Below, one piece after another: positions 6,610-12,793 of a DNA stretch of 13,153 nt. Within the stretch, counting starts at the first letter, position 1; every line of letters starts with the position of its first letter. Origin of the DNA: Candidatus Eiseniibacteriota bacterium (lineage in GTDB: Bacteria > Eisenbacteria > RBG-16-71-46 > JAFGJU01); the NCBI GenBank assembly GCA_016928935.1, contig JAFGJU010000018.1:1-13153 (forward strand). The letters run 5' to 3'. The notes beneath the pieces were generated by a model. That model saw only the letters and a list, made by a program, of their open reading frames with translations, had not been told where the DNA came from and did no database searches. The position numbers and the translations under genes were made by a program.

Positions 6610-7734
6610 ATGCGAAGAGGATTCAACCTTTTCTCCATAGGCGGAATAAAGATATCCATCCATTACACCTGGTTCGTCGTGCTGGGGCTCGTGGTCTGGA
6701 GCCTCGCCGTCGAGCACTTTCCGCACGCCTACCCTGATTTCAGCAAGGTCACCATTTGGCTGGTGAGCCTCGCGGCCGCGCTGCTCCTGTTTGTCTCCGT
6801 CCTCCTGCACGAACTGTCGCACTCGTTCGTGGCCAACAGGATGGGACTGGGGATACGGGGTATCACGCTTTTCATCTTCGGCGGCATAGCCCATTTGGGC
6901 AAGGAGCCGGACGACCCCGGCACTGAGTTCAAGGTCGCCGTTGCAGGGCCGGTTTGCAGCCTCGCCCTCGCCGTGATATTCTTCGTGGCCTACCTGGCCC
7001 TGGTCACTGAATTCGGCCGCACGCCCGTAGTGGCGATTCTGGAATACCTTTGGTACGTGAACGCGGCTCTCGTGGCGTTCAACCTCGTGCCGGGCTTTCC
7101 GCTGGACGGCGGCCGGCTCCTGCGCGCCATACTGTGGAAACGCACCAAGGACATCCGGAGGGCGACCAGGATCGCCTCACTGTTCGGCCGCGGGTTTGCC
7201 ATCCTGCTCATTCTGGCGGGGCTGTTCGAGATCTTCGTGACCAGGGACTTCGGCGGAATCTGGCTAGTGCTCATCGGGATGTTTCTCCAGCAGGCGGCGG
7301 AGGGCAGCTACCAGCAGGTCCTGATGAGAAACGCGCTCTCCGGAGTGAGAGTGCGGCAGACGATGACGACCGACGTGGTGCACGTGAGCCCCGAACTCAC
7401 GCTGGCGGAGCTCGTGGAGTCGTTCTTCTTCAAGTACAGGTTCAACAGTTACCCCGTGGTGGACGGCCCTTCGCTGGTGGGAATGGTCGACCTGGAACAG
7501 GTTAGACGCGTGCCCAGGGAGGAGTGGCACTCCGTCACTGTCGGAGACGTGATGACACCCATCTCGGAGGGCCTGGCGCTCAGGCCGGACGACGACGCCG
7601 TGGACGCGCTGACGAAGATGCTGAAGAGCGGATGGGGCATGCTGCCCGTGGCGGAGGGTGAACGGCTTCTGGGCATCCTGACGAGAAGAGACGTGATGAC
7701 GCTGCTCAAGATAAAGACCGACCTGGGGACCTAG
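6610..7734 (+). CDS. Site-2-protease family (M50) intramembrane metalloprotease with CBS pair
   Basis: A 374-residue membrane protein. The zinc site HELSH (H67, E68, H71) lies in a hydrophobic segment. The second motif NLVPGFPLDGGR (N158, P161, D166 as third ligand) is the M50 signature. Hydrophobic stretches at roughly 20-35, 48-66, 108-132, 140-160, 195-210 and 217-228 give about six membrane segments. After residue ~245 come two CBS repeats (247-305 and 312-370), the second with VGDVMTPISEGLALRPDD and LLGILTRRDVM. This is the S2P-CBS architecture, where CBS domains are thought to gate intramembrane cleavage in response to adenine nucleotides or energy state; substrates are unknown here. 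There is no Shine-Dalgarno at the ATG, but an extended -10 lies directly upstream. Confidence 0.93.
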   Translation: MRRGFNLFSIGGIKISIHYTWFVVLGLVVWSLAVEHFPHAYPDFSKVTIWLVSLAAALLLFVSVLLHELSHSFVANRMGLGIRGITLFIFGGIAHLGKEPDDPGTEFKVAVAGPVCSLALAVIFFVAYLALVTEFGRTPVVAILEYLWYVNAALVAFNLVPGFPLDGGRLLRAILWKRTKDIRRATRIASLFGRGFAILLILAGLFEIFVTRDFGGIWLVLIGMFLQQAAEGSYQQVLMRNALSGVRVRQTMTTDVVHVSPELTLAELVESFFFKYRFNSYPVVDGPSLVGMVDLEQVRRVPREEWHSVTVGDVMTPISEGLALRPDDDAVDALTKMLKSGWGMLPVAEGERLLGILTRRDVMTLLKIKTDLGT

Positions 7735-7805
7735 GGCCAGGCGGAAAGAACGGCGGCGCGCACGGCCCGGGTCAGCGGGTGACCGGAACGTGTGATGCAG
7801 AGTCC

Positions 7806-7824
7806 CGACAAGTAGAGCTTGTCG
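7806..7824 (+). repeat. Perfect 7 bp hairpin in the S2P-exchanger gap
   Basis: CGACAAG (7806-7812) and CTTGTCG (7818-7824) pair perfectly around the loop TAGAG. No T run follows. It lies 72 bases after the protease stop and 47 before the next start, so it could be a weak terminator or a leader hairpin. Confidence 0.35.
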
Positions 7825-7870
7825 TGCGCCGCCGAAGTCTGTGTGACTGGACGCATAGTTGGAGTGAGGA

Positions 7871-9181
7871 TTGGTATCGGGTAACGGCGTATCGGAGAAC
7901 ACTACAAGAGCCGTCCACGCCATCTGGACTTTTCCGGGCGTGGTGTTTGCTTCCTTCTTGATCGCTTGGGCCGCCGAGAGCGCCCAGTTTTTTGTGTCGC
8001 AGGCCCTCTCCCTCGCCATCCTGGCCTGGCTGCAAACGCTTCCGGAATTTGCAGTCGAGGCGGTGATCGCCTGGGAGCAGAACGTGCCTCTCCTCACCGC
8101 CAATTTCACCGGCTCACTGCGCCTCCTGGTCGGAGTGGGCTGGCCGCTCATCTATTTCACTGCGGCCGTCTCGGCCAAGAACCGGCAGATGAGAGCCCTC
8201 CGGGCGGAGCTGGCTCGCTGCAAGACCGGGACGGGCGACGTGAACGGCAGCGAAACGACCGCCGGGCGAGACGGGAGAGCCCCGGAGTCAGGCTCGGCCT
8301 CCGAGCCGCGCGGTGTCTCGCAGAGGGCCTTCTTCGACCCGATCCACCTCGAGAAAGAGCACGCCGTCGAGGTGATGGGTCTGATCCCGCCTCTCTTGTA
8401 CTTCTGGGTGATCCTCCTCAAGGGCACCCTCAACATGATAGACAGCGTGTTTCTCATCATGTCCTACGTGGCGTACCTCATCGTGGCCAAGAACCTCCCG
8501 GCCAAAGAGGACGACGGCACGCACGAGCTGCCCAGAGTAACGAAGAAGGTGCTCTGTCTCTGCGGATGGAAGCGGTCCGTTTCGATCCTGCTGCTGTTCC
8601 TGGCGGGGGGCGCCGGCATCATGTTCATCGCGAGGCCGTTCCTGCACAGCATGCTCGGCCTGGCCACGGCTCTCGGGGTCTCCCAGTTCGTGTTCGTGCA
8701 GTGGGTGGCGCCGTTCCTTTCGGAATTCCCCGAGAAGGTGAGCGCCTTCTACTGGGCGAGAACGGTCAGGAAGGCGCCCATGGCCTTCATGAACATGGTA
8801 TCCTCGAACATCAACCAGTGGACCATCCTGGTCGCCATGATTCCTATTGTGTACAGCTTGAGCTGCGGCGGGTATTCCACGATAGTCTTCGACGCGCACC
8901 AGAAGACTGAGATTCTGCTCACCATGGCGCAGTCGATCCTCGGGTTCCTGCTCCTGGCCAACATGGAGTTCAGGGCGTTCGAGGCGGGCGGATTGTTCTG
9001 TCTGTGGCTGGTCCAGTTCATGAGGCCCGAGCTGAGAGAGGAGATCACGGTGATCTACTTCGCGTGGGTTGCACTCGAGCTGATCATGGCGGCGACCGGC
9101 AAGAGGAAGATGGAGGCGTTCCGCGAGTTCCGAGAGCAGTGGAAGCGCCACTCCCTGGGCAAGGGTCTCGTGTCCAGGTAG
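7871..9181 (+). CDS. Divergent Na+/Ca2+-exchanger (CaCA) superfamily membrane protein
   Basis: A 436-residue polytopic protein with two separated halves that look like the alpha repeats of cation/Ca2+ antiporters. The first has QTLPEFAVEAVIAW followed by LLTANFTGSLRLLVGVG (residues ~55-90). The second has VAPFLSEFPEKVSAFYWAR followed by MNMVSSNINQWTILVAM (~279-323). The acidic residues in LPEF and SEFPE would be the cation-binding glutamates. A hydrophilic Gly/Ser/Glu-rich loop (~103-160) separates the halves, as in exchangers with a cytosolic loop, and the protein ends in a basic tail. Start TTG 7871 has GGAG 6 bases upstream, and an in-frame stop at 7865 excludes longer versions. The superfamily call rests on motif resemblance; the ion (Ca2+, Na+, K+ or other) cannot be read. 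Confidence 0.7.
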   Translation: MVSGNGVSENTTRAVHAIWTFPGVVFASFLIAWAAESAQFFVSQALSLAILAWLQTLPEFAVEAVIAWEQNVPLLTANFTGSLRLLVGVGWPLIYFTAAVSAKNRQMRALRAELARCKTGTGDVNGSETTAGRDGRAPESGSASEPRGVSQRAFFDPIHLEKEHAVEVMGLIPPLLYFWVILLKGTLNMIDSVFLIMSYVAYLIVAKNLPAKEDDGTHELPRVTKKVLCLCGWKRSVSILLLFLAGGAGIMFIARPFLHSMLGLATALGVSQFVFVQWVAPFLSEFPEKVSAFYWARTVRKAPMAFMNMVSSNINQWTILVAMIPIVYSLSCGGYSTIVFDAHQKTEILLTMAQSILGFLLLANMEFRAFEAGGLFCLWLVQFMRPELREEITVIYFAWVALELIMAATGKRKMEAFREFREQWKRHSLGKGLVSR

Positions 9182-9244
9182 GGGGGAGTCCTGGCGCTGG
9201 GGGGGGGACGTAACCGCTGCTGTAGGGTGACCCAGAGAGGCCGC

Positions 9245-9250
9245 GGAGGT
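9245..9250 (+). promoter_or_regulatory. Shine-Dalgarno GGAGGT deciding the start at 9260
   Basis: A perfect GGAGGT lies 9 bases before ATG 9260. It rules against the in-frame GTG at 9227, which would place the site inside the coding region. Confidence 0.65.
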
Positions 9251-9259
9251 CAATGCACC

Positions 9260-9829
9260 ATGGATGACGGCTCTCAAACTGACAGACTCGGAAAATTGGC
9301 CGACCTTGTCAGGAAGCAGAACGCAGTGGCTCGGGAGATCGCTTCCGTTGTTGGTCGCCCGGCACAGATAGGCCATGTCGGAGAGTTCATCGCTTCCCGT
9401 GTGTTCGGGATAGAACTGGCGGGATCAGCAGTGAACAGAGGCTTCGACGGCGTGTTCAAGGAAGGCCCTCTAGCTCGCAAGACGGTCAACATCAAGTGGT
9501 ATGCCAAGAAAGAAAACCTGCTGGACATTCGAGAGGACGCGCTGCCGGATTACTTCCTGGTGCTCACAGGGCCGCAGTCCAGGACACAGACATCCAGAGG
9601 TGAGGACCGACTCTGGTGGGTGGAATCTGTGTTCTTGTTTGAGTCACAACCTCTGCTGTCTGCGCTCCGAAATCGGGGAGTGAAGATAGGCATTGCCAGT
9701 TCCGTTATCTCTGACATCTGGCGTCAGGCGGAGATCTATCCAAATCAGAACAACGCGCAGTTAGTTCTCACTTCTGAGCAACGTAACAGGCTGGCTCTGT
9801 TCAGCGCTAGGGCGATAGCGGAGCGTTAG
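9260..9829 (+). CDS. Small nuclease-like protein with GFDG...NIKW motif (DUF6998-like)
   Basis: A 189-residue protein of no firm family. ATG 9260 is chosen by GGAGGT. After a helical N-terminus (DRLGKLADLVRKQNAVAREIASVV) comes IGHVGEFIASRVFGIEL, then NRGFDGVF, a short gap, KTVNIKWYAKKENLLDI and PDYFLVLTGP. The order Glu in a helix, Asp in a turn before a strand, then a strand ending in Lys (GEF...GFDG...NIKW) is the layout of PD-(D/E)XK folds and recalls DUF6998-type domains from memory. Nuclease activity is inference. GC is clearly lower than in housekeeping neighbours: 30 of 60 bases in 9481-9540 by hand count, against 42 of 60 in 2701-2760 of rtcB. With the next gene it looks like an acquired pair. 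The TAG stop lies inside the left arm of a strong hairpin. Confidence 0.6.
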   Translation: MDDGSQTDRLGKLADLVRKQNAVAREIASVVGRPAQIGHVGEFIASRVFGIELAGSAVNRGFDGVFKEGPLARKTVNIKWYAKKENLLDIREDALPDYFLVLTGPQSRTQTSRGEDRLWWVESVFLFESQPLLSALRNRGVKIGIASSVISDIWRQAEIYPNQNNAQLVLTSEQRNRLALFSARAIAER

Positions 9830-9851
9830 CCGTCCCTGGGGCGGCTAACGC
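9823..9851 (+). repeat. 10 bp hairpin spanning the stop codon
   Basis: GCGTTAGCCG (9823-9832) and CGGCTAACGC (9842-9851) are perfectly complementary around TCCCTGGGG, whose CCC and GGG could extend the stem. The upstream gene's TAG stop is inside the left arm. No T run follows, so it is better read as an intercistronic stability or attenuation hairpin than as a full terminator. Confidence 0.6.
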
Positions 9852-9863
9852 CGGTTGTCTGGC

Positions 9864-9881
9864 CGTCGCTTTCGAGCGACG
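9864..9881 (+). repeat. 7 bp hairpin with TTCG tetraloop
   Basis: CGTCGCT (9864-9870) pairs with AGCGACG (9875-9881) around TTCG, a loop sequence that gives very stable RNA tetraloops. It is the second of two hairpins in this 78-base gap and ends 13 bases before the Shine-Dalgarno of the next gene. Confidence 0.55.
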
Positions 9882-9907
9882 CCCCTTCCCTGACGGAGGG
9901 ATGCACC

Positions 9908-10642
9908 GTGAAGCAGCACGAAGCTGTGATTAAGGTTATGGAAGAAAACGGCGGGTATGCGTCACTGGCCTTCCTGTATCAGAACGTTCTGCGGGTCCCG
10001 GGATGCTCATGGGGCACAAAGACGCCATTCGCCAGCATACGCCGCATCGTTCAGGACCCGCGTTTCTTTTTCAAGATACGCCCCGGGTTGTGGGCGTTGA
10101 ACTCTGCCCGAAGTAGGCTGCGGGTGGATGTGGTAGCGGAGAGAGGCGTGTCGAAGCTGAAGCGGGTGGAACTCGACCACACGCACTTTCAAGGTCTGCT
10201 GGTGGAGCTGGGAAACAGTTTGGGTTTCAGGACTGTCGTACCGAGTCAGGACAAGAACAAGCTATATCTGGGAACAAAGCTCTCAGCGGTGGCCAGCATG
10301 GAGCATATGTGCGAGTTCAGCTATGACAGGTTTGTCCGAGTGGCCGGGACGATCGATGTCAGCTGGTTCAATGAAAGGGGAATGCCTGCCAGACTGCTCG
10401 AAGTGGAGCACTCGACGGCCATCACTGGCTCGCTGCTGAAGTTCGTCGAGCTTCAGGACTTCAACGCGGGGTTCTGCATAGTGGCAGACGAAGTCAGGAG
10501 ACGAGAGTTCAACCATCGGTTGACCATGCAAGCGTTTCGCGACATCAGCGCGAGGGTCAACTTTTGGAGCTACGAGGATGTGAGCGAACTGCGTCTGGGA
10601 AAAGACATTCTCAGGCGATTGGAGAACAGGCTTGGGCTCTAG
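9908..10642 (+). CDS. HARE-type winged helix fused to a PD-(D/E)XK-like domain
   Basis: A 244-residue protein starting at GTG 9908 with GGAGGG 7 bases upstream. Residues 1-65 look like a HARE-HTH: a short helix start (HEAVIKVMEENGGYASL), then GTKTPFASIRRIVQDPRF and the closing wing FKIRPGLWALN. Residues ~85-240 look like a restriction-endonuclease fold: DHTHFQGLLVELGNSLGF, a strand with the acidic TIDVSWFN, the strand LLEVEHSTAI, then GFCIVADEVRRREF and NFWSYEDVSEL. The D and E-X-E residues of IDV and LEVEHST could be catalytic. HARE-HTH modules are known in restriction enzymes and chromatin-type proteins and may sense modified bases. No methyltransferase is adjacent. Low GC (32 of 60 in 10261-10320 by hand count) matches the preceding gene. 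Target and function are inferred only. Confidence 0.6.
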   Translation: MKQHEAVIKVMEENGGYASLAFLYQNVLRVPGCSWGTKTPFASIRRIVQDPRFFFKIRPGLWALNSARSRLRVDVVAERGVSKLKRVELDHTHFQGLLVELGNSLGFRTVVPSQDKNKLYLGTKLSAVASMEHMCEFSYDRFVRVAGTIDVSWFNERGMPARLLEVEHSTAITGSLLKFVELQDFNAGFCIVADEVRRREFNHRLTMQAFRDISARVNFWSYEDVSELRLGKDILRRLENRLGL

Positions 10643-10654
10643 GGTGGAGAAGAA

Positions 10655-10855
10655 ATGACAAGATCAACCAACAGATGGGCGCGTGCTATTGCTGAGCGGG
10701 TGGCGGACGAGTGGGATGGGAAGGCCGACTTCCCGGAGGATACCGAGCTTCTCAGGGATGTGCTCGGCAAGGCCCTCAGTGCGTGTCCGGATGAGTGCAT
10801 GAGACTCGTCGGCACCGGGGTCATCGAGGAATCGTACTTCGAGCCACTGGAGTGA
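10655..10855 (+). CDS. Small hypothetical protein (66 residues) in the nuclease cassette
   Basis: ATG 10655 has GGAG at 10646-10649, 5 bases upstream, and lies only 12 bases after the previous stop, so it is probably co-transcribed with and translated after the HARE-nuclease gene. The product is helical and acidic overall (NRWARAIAERVADEW, TELLRDVLGKALSA), has one cysteine, and ends in SYFEPLE. I recognise no family. Size, charge and position would suit a regulator or a partner protein of the preceding gene, but nothing in the sequence shows that. It could also be a non-functional frame; the good ribosome site argues against it. Confidence 0.55.
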   Translation: MTRSTNRWARAIAERVADEWDGKADFPEDTELLRDVLGKALSACPDECMRLVGTGVIEESYFEPLE

Positions 10856-10925
10856 TCCCGTGCCTCTTTCGATGCCATGCCGCTGAGCGATCTGACCTTC
10901 GCCAGGCAGGGGAGAGTGAGACACC

Positions 10926-11582
10926 ATGACCGAGCGACGTGAGAATCCTTACGTGTGGGTGACATGGATATCGAAGCTCCTGGCGGGGGAGGCGCACTGC
11001 GAGTGGGCGGCGTGGTTCAAGGCGCATCACGCGCAGTTTGAGAAGAGGCCTCCCACCTTCGATTTCGCCAAGTGGAACGCCGAGCACGGCCGGATGGTGA
11101 GAGAGCGCGCCAGGGCCCTGGCTAAGGAAGGCTACAACGTCGGACTGGAGGAGCAGAACAAGTTCAACCTCAAGGGTGCGAGCGGAGCGACCCTGGGCGG
11201 TAAGCCGGACCTGGTGGCGGTGCGGGAGGCGGAAGTCCTGGTCGTGGACTGCAAGACCGGCCAGACCAGGGGAGCCGACTACTTTCAGGTCCTCGTCTAC
11301 ATGTTGGCCCTTCCGCTGTGCAGGCCTCAGTACAAGAACCTCTCGCTGAGTGGAAGAGTCGAGTACCAGGACCACGCCATCCAGATCCCGCCCGAGGAAC
11401 TCACGCAGGAAGCCGCAGACCGCGTCTGGGAACTCATGGAGCGCGTGGTGAGTGACGACGAGTCGGCGCGGGTTCCCAGCGCGGGTGAATGCGCCTTCTG
11501 TGACATAACGCGGCGCGACTGTCCCGACAGGATTGATGAGGCCCCCGATTCGCTGAAGGGCGAGGAGCTGGCGCCGTTCTAA
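10926..11582 (+). CDS. Cas4/AddB-like PD-(D/E)XK nuclease with predicted Fe-S cluster
   Basis: A 218-residue protein with the RecB-type nuclease motifs in order: H54 in the helix AEHGRMVRERA, D95 in GGKPDLVAV, D108 and K110 in LVVDCKTG, and Q121/Y125 in YFQVLVYM. Four cysteines frame the domain: C25 near the N-terminus (SKLLAGEAHCEW) and C189, C192, C199 at the C-terminus (CX2CX6C). That is the arrangement that binds a 4Fe-4S cluster in Cas4 and AddB. Members are metal-dependent DNases or exonucleases that trim single- or double-stranded ends. The start ATG 10926 has purine tracts at 10909-10920. No cas1/cas2, helicase or CRISPR repeats are in the window, so a stand-alone or phage-type Cas4-like nuclease is more likely. 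Its GC (41 of 60 in 11161-11220 by hand count) is nearer the host than the two genes before. Confidence 0.85.
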   Translation: MTERRENPYVWVTWISKLLAGEAHCEWAAWFKAHHAQFEKRPPTFDFAKWNAEHGRMVRERARALAKEGYNVGLEEQNKFNLKGASGATLGGKPDLVAVREAEVLVVDCKTGQTRGADYFQVLVYMLALPLCRPQYKNLSLSGRVEYQDHAIQIPPEELTQEAADRVWELMERVVSDDESARVPSAGECAFCDITRRDCPDRIDEAPDSLKGEELAPF

Positions 11583-11724
11583 TCCGGGGCGCGTGCCGGC
11601 CGCGGGCGTCGCGACGGGCGACACTGGTCTCCGTGCGTGCCGTCAGGCGCTCCCTTGCCGTGAGTTGTCCCCGGCCGCGCCCGTCCCGGCCGCACTGTCC
11701 GGATTCAGCGACTGAGTGACCCTC

Positions 11725-12717
11725 ATGATGGATATAGAAGGATTCCGGAGCTTCCTCACGGCGAGAGGGCTGCCCGAGGAGAAGGTGGACGCCTTCGGCT
11801 CCGTGGCCGGGAGATACGAGGCCTTCCTGAAGGACGTCCTCGGAGGCGCGTCACCCACAGCCGAAACCGTGACGCGGTTCGTCCGCCTCCTGACGCGGCA
11901 AGGCGAGGACACCCACGACAACTTCCGAGCTCTTGCGCTATACGGCCGTTTCCTCAAGAACAACGACGTCTACGTCACTATACTGCAGTTTCTGGACGGC
12001 GCCGAGGCGCTGGAGAGCCTCCACGAGAAAGTGGGACGGGCCTTCGGTGAAGCCAGAAGGGACGAGGTCTTCCGCGGCCTCAAGCTGCCCAGGCTGGGCA
12101 CGCCGTGCACGGAGAGGCCGGCGTTCGCCCAGGCCTTCATAGAGCGCTTGGAGAGCCGCGTCGGGGCGGCGAGAGTGAGGAGACTCCTATCCGGCGGGCT
12201 CCGCCGGATTCCAGACGACGTGTATTTCAGCGCACGACTCAGGTACCTGGAGTGCAAGAGCATTGAGGAGTACCTGGACAGAAAGGGAGCGGAATTCGTG
12301 GCTGAGCTCGAGCGCATCAGGGATGCGGGAGATCTCTACTTCAACCAGCCGATGACGGACGACGTCATAGACTTCGTCAGGGCAAATCCAGAGACACGCC
12401 AAGGTGTAGTCAAGGACGGAGTGCTCTACGAGACGAAGATTCCTTACATGGCCAAGGAGTACCTGGCGGAGAAAGACCCGCGCATGAAGAGGTATTACTA
12501 CTGCCACTGCCCGTGGGTCAGGGAATCGATCAGGACCGGCGAGGCTCAGGTCCCGCCGGTGTTCTGTCACTGCAGTCTGGGCTTCACCAAACAGCCCTGG
12601 CAGGTCATCTTCGGGCGGGAGCTCGAGGGGGAGGTGCTGGAAACGGTGCTCAGCGGCGGCCTCGTGTGCAGGTTTGCTGTGAAGCTGCCGCAGGCCGTCG
12701 CCTCGCAGGGGGCGTAG
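11725..12717 (+). CDS. Uncharacterised protein with paired Cys-His-Cys motifs
   Basis: A 330-residue soluble protein without signal or membrane segments. The N-terminal two thirds is helical and carries no motif I know. The C-terminal third has YYYCHCPWVRES (C260, H261, C262) and VFCHCSLGF (C281, H282, C283), then a strand-turn end with TVLSGGLVCRFAVKLP (C315). The pattern of a Cys-X-Cys-X2-Gly-Phe/Trp segment followed by an SVL/TVL-G-X-X-C-X-F strand resembles DUF6144-type and related small-ligand-binding folds from memory, possibly metal- or heme-linked. I do not assign a function. The start is uncertain: GTG 11716, ATG 11725 and ATG 11728 are close together and none has a good Shine-Dalgarno. 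It is preceded by 142 gene-free GC-rich bases. Confidence 0.7.
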   Translation: MMDIEGFRSFLTARGLPEEKVDAFGSVAGRYEAFLKDVLGGASPTAETVTRFVRLLTRQGEDTHDNFRALALYGRFLKNNDVYVTILQFLDGAEALESLHEKVGRAFGEARRDEVFRGLKLPRLGTPCTERPAFAQAFIERLESRVGAARVRRLLSGGLRRIPDDVYFSARLRYLECKSIEEYLDRKGAEFVAELERIRDAGDLYFNQPMTDDVIDFVRANPETRQGVVKDGVLYETKIPYMAKEYLAEKDPRMKRYYYCHCPWVRESIRTGEAQVPPVFCHCSLGFTKQPWQVIFGRELEGEVLETVLSGGLVCRFAVKLPQAVASQGA

Positions 12718-12733
12718 GAGGCAAAGTCCGGTA

Positions 12734-12759
12734 ACGCGGCTGACTCAAGGGGGCCGCGT
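12734..12759. terminator. Hairpin between convergent genes
   Basis: ACGCGGC (12734-12740) pairs perfectly with GCCGCGT (12753-12759) around a 12-base loop, in the 76-base gap between the + strand gene and the - strand transporter. A shared bidirectional terminator is plausible from position; no T run supports it on either side. Confidence 0.35.
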
Positions 12760-12793
12760 GTGGGCACGAGGTGGCCGCCGCGACGAGGCCGCA

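Noticed and set aside
9199..9207. Run of nine G before the cassette
   Set aside because: A homopolymer in an intergenic gap with no partner G tracts arranged for a quadruplex; it could even be an assembly-prone site. No function is supported.
9823..9851. GTTAGCC / GGCTAAC pair resembling integron attC core sites
   Set aside because: In attC the RYYYAAC core comes first and GTTRRRY last. Here the order is reversed and no matching distal GTTRRRY follows 9849, so a plain hairpin explains it.
10926..11582. CRISPR-Cas locus suggested by a Cas4-like protein
   Set aside because: No direct-repeat array and no other cas gene is in the window.
11583..11724. Terminator after the Cas4-like gene
   Set aside because: It is GC-rich with many short partial dyads, but no clear single stem-loop or T run stands out.
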